In this document: positions 10,001 to 18,804 of the stretch, piece after piece
Layout of the letters: the number at the start of each line of letters is the position of its first letter
Numbering within the stretch: the first letter of the stretch is position 1
From: Chthonobacter albigriseus
GTDB taxonomy: Bacteria; Pseudomonadota; Alphaproteobacteria; Rhizobiales; Pleomorphomonadaceae
Assembly (NCBI RefSeq): GCF_013839445.1
Contig: NZ_JACDIT010000004.1
Location: 248,001-312,000, forward strand
DNA length: 64,000 bases
Direction of reading: 5' to 3'
The notes under the pieces: model-generated
What the model was told of the DNA's origin: nothing
Seen by the model: only the letters and a program-made list of their open reading frames with translations
The model's database searches: none
Program-made: the position numbers and the translations under genes

Positions 10001-10530
10001 TAGAGGCGGTCGCCGAACAGCTCCTCCAGCCGCGACAGCCGCTCCCCTGCCAGCGCCTTGTTGCCGGCCCGCAAGGCCCGGTCGAGCGGTCCGTTGGGCC
10101 CTCCGGTGAGCGCGATAATCCCGCTCGTCAGCCCGCCGAGAGCCCCGATCGGGACGTGGGGCCGGGCGCCTGGCTCGGTCTCCATGAAGGACTTGGAGAC
10201 GAGGATCACCAGGTTGTCGAAACCCTCCGCGCTGCCGGCCAGCAGCACCACGGACGGAAGTTCGTGCGCCGAGCCGGGCTTGCGCCGATCCGCCGGTTCG
10301 TCGGCGAAGTCGATGGCCAGTTCGCACCCGACGATCGGTTGCAGGCCCTTCTCGGCCGCCTTCTCGGAAAACTCCAGCGCACCGAACAGGTTGCCCGTGT
10401 CCGTGATGGCGATCGCCGGCTGCCCGTCGGCCTCGGCGAGTTCGAGGATCTTGGAAAGCGGCAGCGCGCCTTCCAGCAGCGAATAGGCAGAATGGACGCG
10501 CAGATGCACGAAGCCTACCGCCGTTGCCAT
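7075..10530 (-). CDS. dnaE: DNA polymerase III alpha subunit
   Basis: The main replicative DNA polymerase. The 1151-residue protein has an N-terminal PHP domain (VHSAYSLLEGA), the palm catalytic motif PDFDIDF near residue 412, the conserved YGFNKSHAAAYALVAYQ segment, helix-hairpin-helix regions and a C-terminal OB fold. Length and motifs fit DnaE1, not the imuB-linked DnaE2. The frame also has an in-frame GTG at 10536, but ATG 10530 has GGAG nine bases upstream and is the better start. In many Hyphomicrobiales dnaE follows lolD; here a small membrane-protein gene lies upstream. Confidence 0.97.
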   Translation of the reverse strand: MATAVGFVHLRVHSAYSLLEGALPLSKILELAEADGQPAIAITDTGNLFGALEFSEKAAEKGLQPIVGCELAIDFADEPADRRKPGSAHELPSVVLLAGSAEGFDNLVILVSKSFMETEPGARPHVPIGALGGLTSGIIALTGGPNGPLDRALRAGNKALAGERLSRLEELFGDRLYMELQRHGLDSERMVEPDLVDFAYDRAIPLVATNECYFPGRDDFEAHDALIAISEGRVIAEDDRRRLTPEHAFKSRAEMIQLFADLPEAVDNTVEIALRCAFRPKKRKPILPRFAGGDVADVKLAEELEAGELARQAWEGLDERLRLHGTAPGMSEADYRSRLAFELEIITKMKFPGYFLIVADFIKWAKAHGIPVGPGRGSGAGSLVAFALTITDLDPMRFALLFERFLNPERVSMPDFDIDFCQDRRDEVIRYVQAKYGREQVAQIITFGTLQARAVLRDVGRVLQMPYGQVDRLCKLVPQNPANPVTLAQAITDEPRLREAQREEPIVERLLAMAQKLEGLYRHASTHAAGIVIGDRPLDRLVPLYRDPRSDMPVTQYNMKWVESAGLVKFDFLGLKTLTVLQKAVALIARRGVSIDLAALPFDDPPTYAMLARGETVGVFQLESMGMRKAISEIKPDRFEDIIALVALYRPGPMANIPVYGARKYGLEQPDYLHPSLEPVLKETYGIIVYQEQVMQIAQILSGYSLGEADLLRRAMGKKIKAEMDAQRVRFVSGAVERGIDKAQADMIFDLLAKFADYGFNKSHAAAYALVAYQTAYLKANHPVEFLAASMTLDMANTDKINDFRRDAIRLGIQVAPPSINESDAEFEVKDGRILYALAAVKGVGRQAVEHIVEVRGARPFRDLSDFAGRINPKALNKRVLESLTAAGAFDALERSRARLIEGLDVVLAVAARRVEQEVSGQNELFGGGGQAEPVRLPTAREWLPEERLQREHAAIGFYLSAHPLDAYQALLGRLRVQTWAEFSAAVKRGAAAGRLAGTVVSRQERKTKTGNKMGILGISDPTGQYEAVIFSEGLNHYRDLLDPGHSVILLVSAEDKPEGISVRIDTVEPLDQAASRLKHALRVFLRGDEPIDSIARHLDPSGEGDVSLIVLGGAARGEVEVKLPGRYRVSPQLAGALRAVPGVVEVELVA

Positions 10531-10653
10531 CTCCACCCGCTCCAGGTTTCAGGAAACATCCCGCCCCCGCATCTCGCGTCCGCCGGTCCGGGCACCTTGG
10601 CCCGCCCGGCCCTCCTGCTCAACCGGCTGCGCGCGGTTCTCAACAGGCAACCT

Positions 10654-10995
10654 TCACAGCATCGGGTCGCCGCCGAGCACAAGCGCCAGCATTGTGCCGA
10701 ACAGGATCACGGCCCCGAACGCAGCCACATCGCGGACGATCGCCGCCTGCGCGAGCGTCTCTGCGAGCCGCAGGTGCACAGGCACGATGAAATCCCGAAC
10801 GGTGAATGCCTCGCCGACCGGTGCCGAACGCGGCTCGGCGCCCCGCAGGGACATGGGCGCCCGACCCGGTACGGGCGCCGGGCGCAAACTGGCCAATCGA
10901 CGCCGAGCATCGGCATGGGGCCTTGGCAATGCCGCCGCGCCCCACGAGTGCCGCCATCCTTCAACCGGGACCAGGTGCTCCGCCGTCGTGCTCAT
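10654..10995 (-). CDS. Small single-span membrane protein of unknown function
   Basis: I do not recognise this 113-residue protein. Residues 1-80 are polar and arginine-rich (for example DARRRLASLRPAP), and the C-terminus has one hydrophobic segment, AAFGAVILFGTMLALVLGG, suggesting a tail-anchored topology. ATG 10995 is preceded by GGAGG about five bases away, which favours it over the TTG at 11007. A TTGACA hexamer lies about 50 bases upstream, but with a poor -10. It sits between the macroglobulin gene and dnaE on the same strand. The good RBS and separate leader support a real gene. Confidence 0.6.
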   Translation of the reverse strand: MSTTAEHLVPVEGWRHSWGAAALPRPHADARRRLASLRPAPVPGRAPMSLRGAEPRSAPVGEAFTVRDFIVPVHLRLAETLAQAAIVRDVAAFGAVILFGTMLALVLGGDPML

Positions 10996-11166
10996 GACTG
11001 CCTCCAATCTCGTTATGGTTCTACTTTGTTCTTCTTTTATTCCGATGTCAACGCTAACGGCGCCTCACCAGGAACGCATGGTTGACGAGAAGTGAACGGA
11101 TCCAAGTCTCTGACAGAAAATACTTTTTGCAGAATGCACGATCGGTCGATGGTGAACGGCGACGCG

Positions 11167-11197
11167 AAAAAGGCGCCCGGATCGCTCCAGACGCCTT
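11167..11197 (-). terminator. Rho-independent terminator after the macroglobulin gene
   Basis: On the minus strand, AAGGCG pairs with CGCCTT across a 16-base loop that can pair further, followed by a run of five T. It begins about 30 bases after the stop of the gene ending at 11228. Confidence 0.7.
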
Positions 11198-11227
11198 CTG
11201 TTCTCAACGGCCCTACGGCGCAGGCGT

Positions 11228-14200
11228 TTACTGAACCGGCCCGACGACCTCCACCCGGCCCGATCCCGTCCTCCCGCGCAGCTCCGGCCGGTACATGTCC
11301 GTCACCGTCGCCGCCGGATGGGCGAACCGCCCCGGCGCCACGGCGCGGACCATGTAGGCCAGCTGGAACTCCGTCGCGTTGGTGGCGTACTGGTCCACCG
11401 CAGCCACGAAGCGGTCCGCCCGGAACTCCGTGCGTGCCGGCTTGGTGTCGAGTTGCAGCCAGTCGAGCAGCGCCACGTCGCCTGCCGAGACCAGATTCGG
11501 GTTGTCAATGGCCAGCCCCGCCGGCAGTGGGTCGTCGATCATCAGCCGGGCGGCTGCCGGCGCGGTCGAGGTCACGGTCAGCACGGCCACCAGTCGCTCA
11601 CCCAGCGGCACGGCTTCCAGGTTTACCTCGTTGCCCTCCAGGTCGTAGTAGACCCGCGTGATCGCGTAGCCGTTCCCGCCCGCCGCTTCCGGCGTCGCCG
11701 GAACGCCCGTCACCGTCACTCGGGCGTCCACCGGCTGGCTGCCCCGGTTCTGCAGCGCCACGCCGGCGCCGAGCGCGGCAACGTCGTAGCGTTCGGTGAA
11801 CAGCCCCTTGCGCACCGTTCCGTTCACCGCCACCTCGCTTTCCCGCCCATCGGCGAGCAGGGCGTTGGCCGCGAGCAGCATCCACGCCTGCTCCTGCGTG
11901 CTGGCGTAGGGATCCGCCTTCTCCAGCCGCCGGACGGCGGTGGTCAGCGCGTCGAGGTCCACGTCCCTCACCTTCGCCTCGGATGCGAGCGTCAGGATCG
12001 CCGCCCCGTCGCGCAGGTCGGATCCGTAGTCGGCCCGGTACACCACCGCTTCCGGCGACGTCGCCAGCAGGTCTGTCGCCGAGCGGAAAACCGAGCCCGC
12101 CCGATCGACATCGCCGTAGAGCGCCAGCGCCGCCCCCAGCTGGGCCCGCCCCAGCGGGGTCGTGAAGGCGTCCAGCTTGGTCTCCGCGTAGTAGCGCAGG
12201 TCGCCAATGGCCGCCTCGCCATTGCGCGCCAGCACGTAGAGGGCGTAGGCGATCGCCTCGCCGCCGCTCGTGAAGTCGGACGCGTAGGCCACCTTGTTCT
12301 TCAGGTTGGTCACCGCCAGCTCGAAGCTCACCGGCGACACAGTGTAGCCCTTCTCCTTGGCGCGCGTCATGAAGTCGGTGATGTAGGCGTCGAGCCAGAG
12401 GTCCTCCGAGCCCGGTCCCCAGAGGCCGAAACTGCCGTTGGAGGCCTGGTTCACCAGCACCTGCTCGATCGCCTTCTGCACCCGTTCGCGCACCGGCGTC
12501 TCGCCGGTGAGGCCCGCGGCGAGCACCACCTCGTCGAGATAGACCAGCGGCAACGCGCGGCTGGTGATCTGCTCCGAGCAGCCGTAGGGGTACTTGTCGA
12601 GAGCCGCCACGATGCCCGGCAGGTCGAGGCCGGCGACGCCGCCCACGGTGACCGTCGCCCGCGCCGTTCCCGGCACGAAGTCGGCGAAGAGATCAGGCGT
12701 CAGATCCAGCGAACCGACCGACGGTGCCAGCGACACCTCCGTCTGCCGGAACACCTCCGGCTCGTTCGCCCGCACCGGAACGGTCAGCGTCTTCGTCAGC
12801 ACCGTTCCATCCGGGGTCTTCAGCGTCACGGTCAGCGTCTCGTCGCCCACCGCCGAAGCCTCGATCGGGACCAGCACTTCCGCCGAGCCTTTTTCGGTCA
12901 GCGTCAGCGACTGCTTCGCCTTGGCACCGTCGACGGACACCAGCGTGCCGGCCGCGCTCACCTCCAGCTCCATCGCACCCGCCGGACCTTCCACGTGGGT
13001 CAGGTCCAGCTTCAGGCGCGAGCGGTCGCCCGGCGCCAGGAAGTTCGGCAGCGCCGCCGCCATCACCACGGGGTCGCGCACCAGCACGTCGGCCGAAGCA
13101 TGCCCGACGGCCGTCTTCGACCAGGCGATCGCCATCACCCGAACGGTGCCGTTGAAGTCGGGAATGTTGAACGAGGCCCGCACCTTGCCGTCCGCGTCCA
13201 CCTTGGTCACGCCCTGGAAGAAGGCCACCAGCTGCTCGGTCGGCGGCGTGCCTTCTAGCCGCGAAAGCCCGGAGCCGTCGCCGCCTGTCCGCACCGTTCC
13301 GCGGGTGCCGAGCATCCGGTCGATCAGCTGGCCGTAGATGTCGCGCATCTCCATGCCGAGCTCGCGCTGGCCGAAGTACCACGCCTCCGGCGCCGGCGGT
13401 TCGAACTGGGTGAGGTTGAGGATGCCGAGGTCGACGGCCGCGATCGTCACGAAGGCCTCGTCGCCCGGTGCGACGTTGGCGAGCGCCACCTCGATCGGAA
13501 GCGTCGTCCGCGGCCGCTGCTGCGCCGGCGCCGCGATCGACACGTCGAGCTGCCGGTCGCCCGGGTCCACGGTCGCCCATTGCAGGCCGAGCGCCCGCGC
13601 CGGCATCCGCTTCGCCTCGATGTCCATCGGCCGGAGCAGCGTCGCGGTCACGTAGGCGCCGGGGCCCCACTCCGCCGTCACCGGCAGCTCCACCGTGGCG
13701 CCGCCTTCAGGCACCTCGACGGTCTTCATCGTGATCAGCCGGTCGTCCACCACGCGGATCAGCGCCACACCGGGATAGCGCGGCTCCAGCCGCGCCTTCA
13801 GCGTATCGCCGATCGCATAGCGCGGCTTGTCGAGCGACACCTTCAGGAGGTCAGGCGTCTCCTCAGCGCTGGGCGGCAGGTACCAGCCTGCTTCGAAGCC
13901 GTAGCTCACCGGGATCGCCTGCGCGTCCGGGTCCTCGACGGCGAGTTCGTACTCGCCCCACTCCACCGCGGCCTCGATCCGCGCCTTGCCGTCGGCGGCA
14001 ATGTCGATCTCGCCGTTGGCGACCCGCTGGCGCGACTTGACGACCTGGTAGTTCCAGGAGCCGTCGAGCGAATACCACTGCCAGTTCGAGTTGACCTTGG
14101 AGAGCACCCACTTGAGCCCCTTGGCTTCCTGCCGGCTGCCGTCCGCGCCAAGCGCGATCACGTCGAAGCTGGCGTTGCCGCCCTCGTCGACGCTGCCGTC

Positions 14201-16702
14201 GAAAAGCGGGTCGACGCCGATCCGGGTACGCCCGTCGCCGACCGGCAGCGACAGCTTGCGCTCCACCGGCCGCCCGTTGCTGTCGAGCACGCGCACGTGC
14301 ACCGCCGCCTTCAGCGGCAGCGTCGTGTCGGCCAGCTCCGGCGGCGCCAGCGTCACGACCGCGTTGCCCTCCTCGTCGGTCGGGTCGGCCGAAACCGGCT
14401 CGGCCACCGGCTCGAAGCTGTCGTCGCGCAGGCCGAAGCTGAACCCCGGCGCGCTTGGGATACCGTCCGCCTTGGTGACGTAGACCTCGCCCTCGATGGA
14501 GAGGTTCGCAGCCGGTGCGCCGTAGAGCCAGTTCGCCGTGAGGTTCGCCTCGGCGTTGGTGCCGGGCTCCAGCTCGGTCGCTTCGGTCTGCAGCTTGAAG
14601 GCGATCCGTTCGGGCTGGAAGTCCTCCACCAGGAAGGTCGTCTCGGCGATCGCCGCGCCTTCCGGGTCGGTGTAGGCGGCCAGCCGCCAGGTGCCGCGCA
14701 TCGCGCCGTCCGGCAGCGGGAACAGGCTGTCGCGCCCGCCGGCGCCCTCGTCGTCCACAAGGGTCCGCGAGAACTCCACGCCGTCGGGCCGCGAGACCGT
14801 CAGCGTCAGTGCGATGTCCGCCGTCGCCACTGCTTTGGCGTCGCGTGCGAGCGTCGTCACGTGGACGGTTTCGCCCGGCCGGTAGACCCCGCGCTCGGTC
14901 GTCATGAACACGTCCACCGGCGGCGGCGAGGTCCGCCCCTCCACGCCGCGGTCGGTCAGATCGAAGGCCGCCTTCTTCAGGTCCAGGAACGAGAAGTCGC
15001 CCTCCCCGCCCGCCGCCGTGATCAGCGCCGGCGCGTTGCCGCCGTCGCCCTTGATCAGCCCGGCGTCGAAGCGGGCGTAGCCGTCCGCGTCCGTCGTCGC
15101 CGTGCCCAGCACCTCATTATTGGTCGCGATCAGCTTCAGCGTCGCGCCCGCCACCGGGCCGGCGCTCGACAGCGACCGCACTACCGCGTGCAGCCCGTCG
15201 TTGCCGGACAGCGACGAGAGCCCGAGATCGGTCACCACGAACCACTGTGTCGCCTGCTCGCCCCAGTCGTTCTGACGGGTCTTGGAGGCCGCCGTCATCG
15301 CATAGACGCCCGGCTTCAGGTCCTTGACCACCTCGCCCACCGGAATGGCGGTCGTCACGTCGCGGTTGAGGTCGCCCTTCACCTCCACGATGCCATTCCA
15401 GACGAGCTCGCCTCGCCGGTCCGCGATGTCGCTCGCCTCCCAGCTGCCCATCTGCCGCAGGAACGGTCCTTCGCCGATCGCCTGCACGAGGCTGCGGTCG
15501 CCGATCCGGACCACCTGCGCTTCGATCTCGGCCACGTTGACCGTCACCACCGGAATGGTCGCGTCGCCGCCCTTCGGGAGGACGTAGGCCTTGCCCACGA
15601 AGCGCACCTGCTGGTCGCGGTCGCGGATATAGCTTTCCACCTCCACCGTCTTGACCAGCGTCTCCTCGCCGTCCTTGGCCGGCAGGCCCTGCCGCACGGT
15701 GACCGTGTAGCGCTGGCCGTAGTCGACCCCCGACGCACAGATCTGCGTGTCCTCGGCCTCGATGGAGAGCTTCTCGCCGCCGGCGACCGTCACGAAGTCG
15801 GTGATGTTCGGATCGTCCTTGGCGATCTCGTCGGAGAAGGTCACGCAGATCCGCGGCTCCGCCGACTGGGTATCCACCGTGTTCTCAATGATCCGGAACC
15901 CGTGCTCGGCAATCGTCTGATCGAGCACCGCTTGCACCTGCGGATCCTCCACCAGTGCCAAGCTTGCCCGCCCGGTCTTGATCGCGAGCTTCCAGAGTTC
16001 GCGCTTGGCGAAGGCGTCGCGCATCAGGTTCAGCGCGCGGGCCTGCGAAGCCTCGTCCGTAGCGCGGAGATAGGCGTTCACTGCCGCCTCCGTCGCCTCG
16101 TTCTGCGCGCGGTCGCGCACCGACCAGTCGTCGCTCTGCACCTGCAGGTTCGCCGAGGCCAGCGCCTCCCAAAGGTCGAACCGCTCCGGCGCCATCCGCA
16201 GCGCGGCCTTGTAACCTGTCGCGGCCGAGACCCAATCGCCCGTGCCTGCCGCCGTCGCCGCGGCGCCGACGTTGTCGTCCAGCGTGCCCGACACGGCGAT
16301 CTGCTCGAGGTCGCCGACCAGCCGCCGCGCCGCGTCGATGATGTCCTGCGGCACGAAGTCGAGCTCGGCCAGGCGCTCGTCGGCGAGGTTCGGGTCGTAG
16401 GCGACGCCTTCCACGATCCGCCCCGACGTCGCGCCGACGAAGGAGCGGAGATCGCCGAACTCCGCCTTCATGAAGCACCAGCGGGCCTTGTTGTTGTAGG
16501 TGAACGCCTTGCACTGGCGATCCGCCACGCAGGCCGCCTCGCAATCGGAGACGTCGACGTCCTTCAGCGTCTGGTAGTCGCGCCCGAAGTAGTCGGAGTT
16601 CTCCGACACGATCGCGCTGCGCTCCTGTGCGACGGCCGGTCCGGCCAGCACGGCTGCGAGCAGCGACGCCCCGATGAAGCGGGTGAAGGCATTCCTGATC
16701 AT
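11228..16702 (-). CDS. Secreted PAN/alpha-2-macroglobulin family protein
   Basis: An 1824-residue bacterial alpha-2-macroglobulin, a family thought to trap proteases in the periplasm. It opens with a signal peptide ending near AGPAVAQE and has no lipobox cysteine, so it is probably soluble. Next is a cysteine-rich PAN/Apple domain (DCEAACVADRQC, WCFM, residues about 30-100), then repeated macroglobulin domains and a C-terminal alpha-helical thioester domain. The thioester motif YGCSEQ, near residue 1375, is intact. ATG 16702 follows GGGAGG with eight bases between; a TTG lies two codons upstream. Such genes are often followed by pbpC (penicillin-binding protein 1C), but here the next genes are a small membrane protein and dnaE. 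Confidence 0.93.
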   Translation of the reverse strand: MIRNAFTRFIGASLLAAVLAGPAVAQERSAIVSENSDYFGRDYQTLKDVDVSDCEAACVADRQCKAFTYNNKARWCFMKAEFGDLRSFVGATSGRIVEGVAYDPNLADERLAELDFVPQDIIDAARRLVGDLEQIAVSGTLDDNVGAAATAAGTGDWVSAATGYKAALRMAPERFDLWEALASANLQVQSDDWSVRDRAQNEATEAAVNAYLRATDEASQARALNLMRDAFAKRELWKLAIKTGRASLALVEDPQVQAVLDQTIAEHGFRIIENTVDTQSAEPRICVTFSDEIAKDDPNITDFVTVAGGEKLSIEAEDTQICASGVDYGQRYTVTVRQGLPAKDGEETLVKTVEVESYIRDRDQQVRFVGKAYVLPKGGDATIPVVTVNVAEIEAQVVRIGDRSLVQAIGEGPFLRQMGSWEASDIADRRGELVWNGIVEVKGDLNRDVTTAIPVGEVVKDLKPGVYAMTAASKTRQNDWGEQATQWFVVTDLGLSSLSGNDGLHAVVRSLSSAGPVAGATLKLIATNNEVLGTATTDADGYARFDAGLIKGDGGNAPALITAAGGEGDFSFLDLKKAAFDLTDRGVEGRTSPPPVDVFMTTERGVYRPGETVHVTTLARDAKAVATADIALTLTVSRPDGVEFSRTLVDDEGAGGRDSLFPLPDGAMRGTWRLAAYTDPEGAAIAETTFLVEDFQPERIAFKLQTEATELEPGTNAEANLTANWLYGAPAANLSIEGEVYVTKADGIPSAPGFSFGLRDDSFEPVAEPVSADPTDEEGNAVVTLAPPELADTTLPLKAAVHVRVLDSNGRPVERKLSLPVGDGRTRIGVDPLFDGSVDEGGNASFDVIALGADGSRQEAKGLKWVLSKVNSNWQWYSLDGSWNYQVVKSRQRVANGEIDIAADGKARIEAAVEWGEYELAVEDPDAQAIPVSYGFEAGWYLPPSAEETPDLLKVSLDKPRYAIGDTLKARLEPRYPGVALIRVVDDRLITMKTVEVPEGGATVELPVTAEWGPGAYVTATLLRPMDIEAKRMPARALGLQWATVDPGDRQLDVSIAAPAQQRPRTTLPIEVALANVAPGDEAFVTIAAVDLGILNLTQFEPPAPEAWYFGQRELGMEMRDIYGQLIDRMLGTRGTVRTGGDGSGLSRLEGTPPTEQLVAFFQGVTKVDADGKVRASFNIPDFNGTVRVMAIAWSKTAVGHASADVLVRDPVVMAAALPNFLAPGDRSRLKLDLTHVEGPAGAMELEVSAAGTLVSVDGAKAKQSLTLTEKGSAEVLVPIEASAVGDETLTVTLKTPDGTVLTKTLTVPVRANEPEVFRQTEVSLAPSVGSLDLTPDLFADFVPGTARATVTVGGVAGLDLPGIVAALDKYPYGCSEQITSRALPLVYLDEVVLAAGLTGETPVRERVQKAIEQVLVNQASNGSFGLWGPGSEDLWLDAYITDFMTRAKEKGYTVSPVSFELAVTNLKNKVAYASDFTSGGEAIAYALYVLARNGEAAIGDLRYYAETKLDAFTTPLGRAQLGAALALYGDVDRAGSVFRSATDLLATSPEAVVYRADYGSDLRDGAAILTLASEAKVRDVDLDALTTAVRRLEKADPYASTQEQAWMLLAANALLADGRESEVAVNGTVRKGLFTERYDVAALGAGVALQNRGSQPVDARVTVTGVPATPEAAGGNGYAITRVYYDLEGNEVNLEAVPLGERLVAVLTVTSTAPAAARLMIDDPLPAGLAIDNPNLVSAGDVALLDWLQLDTKPARTEFRADRFVAAVDQYATNATEFQLAYMVRAVAPGRFAHPAATVTDMYRPELRGRTGSGRVEVVGPVQ

Positions 16703-16864
16703 GGCCAAAAGCCTCCCAGCGGCGGCACCTTGAAACCCCGACGGTCCCGCCTTGTCGGCGAGGATCGTATGCGCGCCTTTTGCGTGGGTAAAGGTGCCGA
16801 GTGGCCATGGCGGAAGCGTGACGGCCCGGCAATTGGTTGATGGTCAACCGTTTGCTGCGCCGTT

Positions 16865-18715
16865 TCAGGCGCGCGCCTTGCCCGGATCCGCGGCGTCGAG
16901 CACCCGCAACTGCACCTTCGGCTCGCCCTGCCAATGGTCGAGCCCCAGCACGCCGGCCACATGCACCGGCCGTTCGCGCGCGGCCGGCGACGTCAGGAAG
17001 TCGCCGAGCGGCTGCCCCGCCGCCCGGAACGCCATGCCCTTGATCTTCGTCCCGTCTGTGCCGGCGAGGCTAACCCGCACGTGCCCGTTGCCGACCACCT
17101 CCGCATAGGCGACCCGGTGCGCCGGCAGCACGAACACGGGATCCGGCTGCCCGGCCCCGAACGGACCGGCCCGGTCAATCGTCTCCACCAGCGACACCGT
17201 GGCCCCGCCGGCGGTCACCGCGCCGTCCACGAACAGCTGGTCGTTCTCCCGCGCCGCCGCCACGCCGGACCGCACGCGCTCGTCCACAAACGCGCGGAAA
17301 GCTTCGATTCGTGTCTCCGCGATGGTCAGCCCCGCGGCCATCGCGTGCCCGCCGCCCTTGATCAGCAGTCCGTCCGCCACCGCAGCTCGCACCACCAGCC
17401 CGAGGTCCACCCCCGGGATCGAGCGGCCGGACCCGGTACCGGTGCCGTCTCCGTTGAGCGCGATCGCGAACGCCGGCCGGTTGTGCCGTTCCTTCAGCCG
17501 CGCCGCGACAAGCCCCACGATGCCCGGATGCCAATCCACCGAAGCGGCCGTAATGACGGCGGGATCCGCGGTCGCCAGCAGTCCGGCTACCATCGCCTCC
17601 GCGGCGTCGAGCGCCTCGCTTTCCAGCGTTTGTCGCTCGCGGTTGAGCCGGTCGAGCTCCATCGCGATCCGCCCGGCTTCCACCGCATCGGTCGACATGA
17701 GCAGTCGCGCGCCGAGCGCCGCGTCGCCGATCCGCCCGCCAGCATTGATGCGCGGTCCGAGCAGGTAGCCCAGGTGATGACAGGTCGGTGGCCCGGACAG
17801 CCGCACCACGTCGCCAAGCGCTGCAAGCCCACGGTTCTGCCGCGCACGCATCGCGGTCAGCCCTTTCACCACCAAAGCCCGATTGAGGCCGATCAGCGGA
17901 ACCACGTCGCACACCGTGCCGAGCGCGACCAGATCGAGCAGCGCCAGCAGATCCGGCTCGGCCACGCCGCGGCGGCGGTACCAGCCCCGGCGCCGGAGTT
18001 CCCGGTTGATCGCCACCACGCCGAGGAACGTCACCCCGACGGCGGCGAGGTGCCCGAGCCCGGAAAGGTCGTCCTGCCGGTTCGGATTGACCAGCGCCAC
18101 CGTCGGCGGCAGCTCCACACCCGTCTGGTGATGGTCGAACGTCACCACCTGCAGGCCCGCGCGCGCCGCCGCCTCGAACGCCTCGAAGCTCTGCGTCCCG
18201 CAGTCGAGCGTCACCAGGAGCGTCGCCCCGCCGGCGGCAAGTTCGCCGATGACGCGCGGATTCGGCCCGTATCCGTCGATCAGCCGGTCGGGGATGTAGA
18301 CGGTAGGCTCCAGTCCCTGGTCGCGCAGGAACCGGCCGAGAAGCGCCGACGAGGTCGCCCCGTCCACGTCGTAGTCGCCGAAGATCGCGACGCGCTCGCC
18401 GCGCTCCACCGCATCGGCGACCCGCGCCGCCGCCATGTCCATCGCCGTCAGCACGGAGGGATCCGGCATCAGCGTCTTCAGGCTCGGCTCCAAATAGGCC
18501 GGCGCGTCGTCGCACCCGACATCCCGCCCCGCCAGCACCCGCGCCACCACCTCCGGCAGCCCGTGCCGCTGCGCGATCGCCTGCACCACCGCCGCGCGCC
18601 CCTCCCCAACCCGATCCTGCCACCGCCGCGCCGTGACGGAGGCGTGCACCCCGAGCACGGGACGGGGAGACGTATCGGCCGGAACGGGACTGTCGAATCG
18701 AGTGGTGGCGAGCAT
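16865..18715 (-). CDS. recJ: Single-stranded-DNA-specific exonuclease RecJ
   Basis: A 5'-3' exonuclease on single-stranded DNA used in recombination and mismatch or base-excision repair. The 616-residue protein has the DHH phosphoesterase motifs: GDYDVDG (113-119, with preceding beta strand AIF), the TLDCG segment near 169-173, and DHH at 194-196. A DHHA1 region with the GGGHAMAAG motif and a C-terminal OB-like domain follow. Length fits the family. In related genomes recJ directly follows glpX; here an unrecognised membrane-protein gene separates them. Confidence 0.96.
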   Translation of the reverse strand: MLATTRFDSPVPADTSPRPVLGVHASVTARRWQDRVGEGRAAVVQAIAQRHGLPEVVARVLAGRDVGCDDAPAYLEPSLKTLMPDPSVLTAMDMAAARVADAVERGERVAIFGDYDVDGATSSALLGRFLRDQGLEPTVYIPDRLIDGYGPNPRVIGELAAGGATLLVTLDCGTQSFEAFEAAARAGLQVVTFDHHQTGVELPPTVALVNPNRQDDLSGLGHLAAVGVTFLGVVAINRELRRRGWYRRRGVAEPDLLALLDLVALGTVCDVVPLIGLNRALVVKGLTAMRARQNRGLAALGDVVRLSGPPTCHHLGYLLGPRINAGGRIGDAALGARLLMSTDAVEAGRIAMELDRLNRERQTLESEALDAAEAMVAGLLATADPAVITAASVDWHPGIVGLVAARLKERHNRPAFAIALNGDGTGTGSGRSIPGVDLGLVVRAAVADGLLIKGGGHAMAAGLTIAETRIEAFRAFVDERVRSGVAAARENDQLFVDGAVTAGGATVSLVETIDRAGPFGAGQPDPVFVLPAHRVAYAEVVGNGHVRVSLAGTDGTKIKGMAFRAAGQPLGDFLTSPAARERPVHVAGVLGLDHWQGEPKVQLRVLDAADPGKARA

Positions 18716-18804
18716 GGCGGTAGTGTGGTCGCTGAACGGGGCGGAAGCGAGTCCGTCCCGCTCCTATCCCGTCCAACCGTGGCGCGCCAGTCGGATCAGG
18801 TCGT

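Noticed and set aside
10531-10536. GTG at 10536 as start of dnaE
   Set aside because: The Shine-Dalgarno GGAG would be only two bases away; ATG 10530 has normal spacing.
7237-11085. A very long plus-strand open frame opposite dnaE
   Set aside because: It is the antisense shadow of dnaE; its product is rich in His, Arg and Leu with no domain. The same applies to the long frames at 1416-3491, 13580-16840, 16934-18961 and 61770-63983.
16835-16849. GGTTGA-TGG-TCAACC palindrome between the macroglobulin and recJ genes
   Set aside because: The arms are only six bases and it lies far from the macroglobulin start, so it is weak as an operator.
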